Below are positions 56,899 through 60,509 of a DNA stretch of 60,509 nt, one piece after another. The position numbers and the translations under genes were made by a program. Position 1 is the first letter of the stretch; each line of letters opens with the position of its first letter. Below the pieces are notes generated by a model. The model was not told where the DNA came from, ran no database searches, and saw nothing but the letters and a program-made list of their open reading frames with translations. The DNA lies in IMG/VR virus record IMGVR_UViG_3300007511_000023, positions 1 to 60,509 of that record. One strand, given 5' to 3'. Source of the DNA: a virus.

Positions 56899-57750
56899 TT
56901 AACTTTTTTCGATTTCTTGAATTCTGGAAGAATGAGCCACCATATACACATATTCATCTTCATAATCTGTCGCGAATATGCCGTAACTCACTTTTATATT
57001 ATCTGTTTTTCTAGATTTTACTTGATCTACGATTTTTCTAAAGAGGTGCACCTCAGTCTCCAGCTTGCTCTTAGGTATACCATAATAGTACTTGATTTCT
57101 CTCATATTGTCAAGAGGAAAAAACAATTTTTCTTCTCCTGTGTGAAAATCGACAAAACCATAAGTAGAAATTTTCGCTGAAGGCACAGGGCGAGAAAAAG
57201 TGTCAGATACTGACTTTGTGTTATTGAAGACGTTAATCATGTGAACTGTCGATATCAACATCTCGTTTAAGCTATCGTGATAGTTCATTATCGTTATGTT
57301 TTCCACCATCTTCTCCAACTCCATGTTGGATATCATATATATTCTGTTGAGAGCGCCAGATCTGGCATACTGCTGCAGAACATTTCTGGTAACCTTTTCT
57401 TGCAGGGTTTTAGACTCCCCCATCAAATCAATTTCTGGGTATATGTACAAAACTTGAATATTACACCCCTTCTTCACTAGCCTCTCCATCAAAACCAGCG
57501 ATATCCCAGATGTGGTGCTGGCGCCACAAAGGATAATCAATACCTCTTCGTCTGAGACTCCTCTGAAGAAATTACCAGTCTTAACGTCGTAGTTTTCATA
57601 CTCTTCGGGAGACTCATATACTGGAAGCTTTAAATACTTTTTCTCTTTTATGTCTTCAGAATCAACTTTGAGAACCTTGTATTGTGTGTAGTTTTCAAAT
57701 TTTCTAGCTATATTGCACCCGACAGTGCCGATGCCAATTATCGTTTGCAT
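56899..57750 (-). CDS. Possible tubulin/FtsZ-like protein
   Basis: 283 aa. MQTIIGIGTVGCNIARKF and VLIILCGASTTSGISLVLMER recall the first strand-loop and the GGGTG(S/T)G-type loop of tubulin/FtsZ, with a bundle and C-terminal strands (IFATDYEDEYVYMV) after. Shorter than FtsZ and the loop is not canonical. A phage cytoskeletal GTPase (PhuZ-like) or an unrelated Rossmann protein are both open. It overlaps PolA by 13 nt. Confidence 0.45.
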   Translation of the reverse strand: MQTIIGIGTVGCNIARKFENYTQYKVLKVDSEDIKEKKYLKLPVYESPEEYENYDVKTGNFFRGVSDEEVLIILCGASTTSGISLVLMERLVKKGCNIQVLYIYPEIDLMGESKTLQEKVTRNVLQQYARSGALNRIYMISNMELEKMVENITIMNYHDSLNEMLISTVHMINVFNNTKSVSDTFSRPVPSAKISTYGFVDFHTGEEKLFFPLDNMREIKYYYGIPKSKLETEVHLFRKIVDQVKSRKTDNIKVSYGIFATDYEDEYVYMVAHSSRIQEIEKS

Positions 57751-58931
57751 GACATCTCCTTAAGGTTCCCGTAATCTTTGCCTGCACTGATATTTGCTTT
57801 AAAGTTGCCGAATCTGGTGTTCTCAAACAGCTCAACAATAGGCAAAAGACTCTTAAATTCGCTAGCCTTAAAGTCCAGAACCACAGAGTCATGAACCGTA
57901 AAAGCGATGTTTGTTTCCTTGTCTGACAAGTACTCAAATATCTTCAATGCATTTTCCAAAACCAAGTCGTTTGTCGTTGACTGAATCAAGTAATTTAGAG
58001 AATGGTGCTTATCTGCTGCCATGTCTCTTCCGTATGGAGTCGTAACAGTTTCTCCATCCCAAAAATCATCTGACACGTTTCTATCATAATATTTTTCTAT
58101 CATTTCGTCTCGCGCAGTGGGATTGTAGAGCCATGCAAAAAATCTCTCTTTCATTTCATTTCGCGAGATTGTTCCATTGGCTACGTTGCTCACATTCCAC
58201 TGGTGTATATCCCCTTCTGGCTGCTCTTTGCCTGAAAGAGCCAACAATGTTCTGATTTCTGCACCGTTATAATCCAGCTCCACAAACAAGTCATTTTTAG
58301 GCTTGACAACGCAGCGATGTTCTTTATCCATCGTCAATATCGGAAAGTATCCCTTTACGTTTGTCAGGCGTCCCGTTTTAGAACCAAACATATTATATCG
58401 CACATAGGGGCTAATTTTTACCAGTTTTTGTGAAAAGCTCCTTGTTTTAATTTGATGTAACTTTTTGTTTAGAGCTTTTGCGTCTATACTGAGCTTTTGG
58501 TTTCCTATCGTTTCTATCATTTCATGCACAGATGAAAGGAAATCATAATTTCTCTGCTTTTCACATACCTCGAGCGCATGTTTCGTTATTTCGTTCCTAA
58601 TCCCATAATAATCAAGCAGAAACTTATCCGGCACCATGTCAAAAAAACAGTTCTCTTCAAGAGAAACCTTCGCATGAGAAAAAGAGCGAAAAAAGGCACG
58701 CATCTTGTTTTCTGCCGAAGCCCATTCGTCCCTTAGAGAGTCTGGGCACATCTCTGATAAAGTGGCGCCGGCTGACATAACGTATGCGTAGTCAACGTGA
58801 TTGGGTGTGGAAATTGAAGGCGAGTGTTTCCAAGTTGCAGAAAGACTTTCAGGCGGATCTCCAAAAACTAACTCATCATTTGCAAAGATGCCGAAACACT
58901 CTTCTTTCGAATCAAGCGCTTGAAAAATCAA
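57738..58931 (-). CDS. Family A DNA polymerase
   Basis: 397 aa. TTG at 58931 with GGAG 7 nt upstream. TGRLTN near 187, motif A LDYNGAEIRTL (Asp220), O-helix R257-x3-K261-x3-F265-x3-Y269, QSTTNDLVLENA, and motif C FTVHDSVV (Asp348): all catalytic residues present. Only about 180 aa precede, without exonuclease motifs, so proofreading must come from elsewhere. The main replicative polymerase is either this or DnaE. Confidence 0.9.
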   Translation of the reverse strand: MIFQALDSKEECFGIFANDELVFGDPPESLSATWKHSPSISTPNHVDYAYVMSAGATLSEMCPDSLRDEWASAENKMRAFFRSFSHAKVSLEENCFFDMVPDKFLLDYYGIRNEITKHALEVCEKQRNYDFLSSVHEMIETIGNQKLSIDAKALNKKLHQIKTRSFSQKLVKISPYVRYNMFGSKTGRLTNVKGYFPILTMDKEHRCVVKPKNDLFVELDYNGAEIRTLLALSGKEQPEGDIHQWNVSNVANGTISRNEMKERFFAWLYNPTARDEMIEKYYDRNVSDDFWDGETVTTPYGRDMAADKHHSLNYLIQSTTNDLVLENALKIFEYLSDKETNIAFTVHDSVVLDFKASEFKSLLPIVELFENTRFGNFKANISAGKDYGNLKEMSCKR

Positions 58932-58950
58932 TCACATACTCCAGTAGAAA

Positions 58951-60186
58951 TTATTCGTTAAAAGCTTCTGTCGAGCTTTTTCCATTCATAGATAATACAC
59001 TAGTTTCCTTGCTCTTGTCAAGAGAAAAAGGAGATATTCCCTGATTTAATGTACTATTTACACTTTTCAGGGCTGTGTTTATGACGTTTAGTCCCTTTTC
59101 TATATTATACTGGCTGGATGCCAGCATAGCTCTCTTTATTGTGCTTTCGAAATCTTCCTTTGTGAAATCTCTTGTTACTCTAGTTTCCATTAGTCTAATT
59201 CTTAAGAGAAGGCGGAACCAGTATTCTTCGTCATACCTCGGGTTCAAAGGATTGAACTCTATCCGACTAGCCAAATCGGTTTTGGTGGAACCAGAACATC
59301 TCCTCGTTGACTTTCGGAACGGATATGCGTTAACAAACATGCCATAAGTCGAAGTAAAGAAGCTTCGAATCTCATCCATATCCTCCAAGTGAGACTTGAG
59401 GCAGAATTTTTCAAAATAATTAGATGCAGAGCCGGGACTCCAACTGACACCAGATCGAGACATATAGGTTTGCATTTGCGGTGATGCTAAGTTTGCCACA
59501 ATCCTCCATGGGGCGTTTTCATCAACAAAAAACCCGAATTTAGCCAACTTTATAGTATATAACCTAAACCCATTCTTGTCGCTCAACATCCTCATCTTAT
59601 GAGCCTCGTCGGACAAATCTTTATCGTCTGTCTCTATTACCAAGCCTGTGGTGGCTATCGGAGTCGACGCATGGAGTATCGCAGCAGTCTTTGTTAGCGG
59701 TATTGATGCTGCGCTGTCCGAAAAGTATTTACAAAAAACCTCAACAAAGTCATCAAAGTTCAGTATTCTCCTCTGGTGCTCTGGAAGGTAATAAGAAACC
59801 ATAAAATCTCTCAATTCTGCTAAATTTCGCGAGTACATAACCCCGAAATCTCTCCACCCAAAAACTGGATTTATTTCAGACTTACCCAGATACGGAATAT
59901 CCCCATCCAATATTGTATCTCTATAATATTGCTGAAAATCCTCGAAGGCTCGTACGACGAAGTCCACTGCAAAGACAGTTGGAGAATCTTCAAAGAACCT
60001 GACGCTGGCACCGCCAGCTACTAGATAGCAGACATCGTCATTCCTATCTATTTTCCCATATAGGCGATTTGCAGATACGATGTCTAGACTTCCAGGTACA
60101 TTACTTGGGTAAATATACTTAGAGTATTTTCTAAGTTTAAAGGCAGCCATTGCGCCACTAGTGTTGTCTGCAGTAAACCTTGCCAT
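58951..60186 (-). CDS. Conserved large phage protein
   Basis: 411 aa. No catalytic motif recognised. Mixed alpha/beta with VNRLYGKIDRNDDV-like and INPVFGWRDFGVM regions (from memory similar proteins occur in large marine phages, position near replication genes or head genes). It lies 20 nt upstream of the polymerase start. Confidence 0.6.
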   Translation of the reverse strand: MARFTADNTSGAMAAFKLRKYSKYIYPSNVPGSLDIVSANRLYGKIDRNDDVCYLVAGGASVRFFEDSPTVFAVDFVVRAFEDFQQYYRDTILDGDIPYLGKSEINPVFGWRDFGVMYSRNLAELRDFMVSYYLPEHQRRILNFDDFVEVFCKYFSDSAASIPLTKTAAILHASTPIATTGLVIETDDKDLSDEAHKMRMLSDKNGFRLYTIKLAKFGFFVDENAPWRIVANLASPQMQTYMSRSGVSWSPGSASNYFEKFCLKSHLEDMDEIRSFFTSTYGMFVNAYPFRKSTRRCSGSTKTDLASRIEFNPLNPRYDEEYWFRLLLRIRLMETRVTRDFTKEDFESTIKRAMLASSQYNIEKGLNVINTALKSVNSTLNQGISPFSLDKSKETSVLSMNGKSSTEAFNE

Positions 60187-60189
60187 ATA

Positions 60190-60477
60190 TTATTCCTCCT
60201 GCGTCTTTACGAATGAATCCACATACCCGTCGCCGCGATCGTAGAAAACAATGATTTCCCCGTCGGAACCCGTAACTATCTGTGCCTGCCCTCTACCGCC
60301 GACATAAGATGAAGCCAGATCATTATGAGCTTTCTTGTTGCTTTTACTCGCGGCGTGTGTCGTTATCGCGTGATACGCATCATATCTGGCTAACCATGTA
60401 CTATAAGGAGCGAGTCTGCCTGTTACCTCTCTTTCTTTTGTCTGCCATTCTTCTTTGTGTTTTTTACGCACTGTCAT
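60190..60477 (-). CDS. Small protein, 5' end possibly outside window
   Basis: 95 aa from the ATG at 60477, but the frame is open to base 60509 and the ribosome-binding site is weak, so the real start may lie outside. Basic N-terminus (TVRKKHKEEWQTKEREV), then AQIVTGSDGEIIVFYDRGDGY. Function unknown. Confidence 0.5.
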   Translation of the reverse strand: MTVRKKHKEEWQTKEREVTGRLAPYSTWLARYDAYHAITTHAASKSNKKAHNDLASSYVGGRGQAQIVTGSDGEIIVFYDRGDGYVDSFVKTQEE

Positions 60478-60509
60478 CCTGAATGTCGCTGCTTTCTCTT
60501 CCTCTGTCG

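Overview
The window looks like one continuous segment of a large, T4-like double-stranded DNA phage genome. Every supported gene lies on the minus strand (read from high to low coordinates). Neighbouring genes commonly overlap by 1-20 nt, and operons are separated only by compact sigma70-type promoters, usually TTGACA/TTGACT, a 17-nt spacer and TATAAT-like. A T4-like replication/recombination set (gp32-like SSB, UvsX/RecA, gp41/DnaB-like helicase, FEN-type nuclease, family A polymerase) sits beside nucleotide metabolism, chaperones and dozens of micro-genes. No terminase, portal, major capsid or tail gene was recognised, so the main structural module lies elsewhere. MopE-type CDGxDNDCDGxxDE lipoproteins (a motif typical of Myxococcota), several other lipoproteins and a B12-dependent ribonucleotide reductase suggest a Gram-negative, Myxococcota-like host. 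That host call is inference.

Layout. 1-1.4 kb: ends of probable virion-associated genes and a thioredoxin-like lipoprotein. 1.6-8.1 kb: small, fast-evolving genes, many strong promoters, tRNA-Lys and two structured noncoding stretches. 8.3-13.7 kb: a MoxR ATPase with its VWA/zincin partner, a zinc-knuckle protein and unknowns. 13.7-17.7 kb: a tandem array of tiny SH3/KOW-like proteins starting K-V-G-D-L-V. In its core the ribosome-binding site and start of each gene also encode the C-terminus and stop of the previous one. tRNA-Thr and tRNA-Arg lie in this array. 17.7-22.6 kb: a HlyIII-like membrane protein, a restriction-modification pair, small genes and an FKBP/SlyD prolyl isomerase. 22.7-34.8 kb: DnaK, Smr domain, a LeuA-regulatory-like protein, glutaredoxin, GroEL, ClpP-like protease and putative virion proteins. 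34.9-50.5 kb: a sigma-region-4-like protein, IMPDH, dUTPase, ParB-like protein, DnaE, MazG-like protein, two VWA/MopE lipoproteins, ThyX and a GroES-like co-chaperonin in a largely coupled operon. 50.5-60.5 kb: class II RNR, helicase, FEN nuclease, UvsX, SSB, a possible tubulin-like protein, family A polymerase and a conserved large phage protein.

How it works together (inference). The nucleotide genes (RNR, ThyX, dUTPase, IMPDH, MazG, thioredoxin/glutaredoxin) feed replication by the UvsX/gp32/helicase/PolA set plus an unusual second polymerase, DnaE. The chaperone and protease genes would support folding and virion assembly. Exported lipoproteins, HlyIII and the restriction-modification pair probably modify the host envelope and block competitors. 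The KVGDLV array is the most novel-looking feature: a radiation of tiny beta-barrel proteins at dual-coding junctions that could act as recombination seams.
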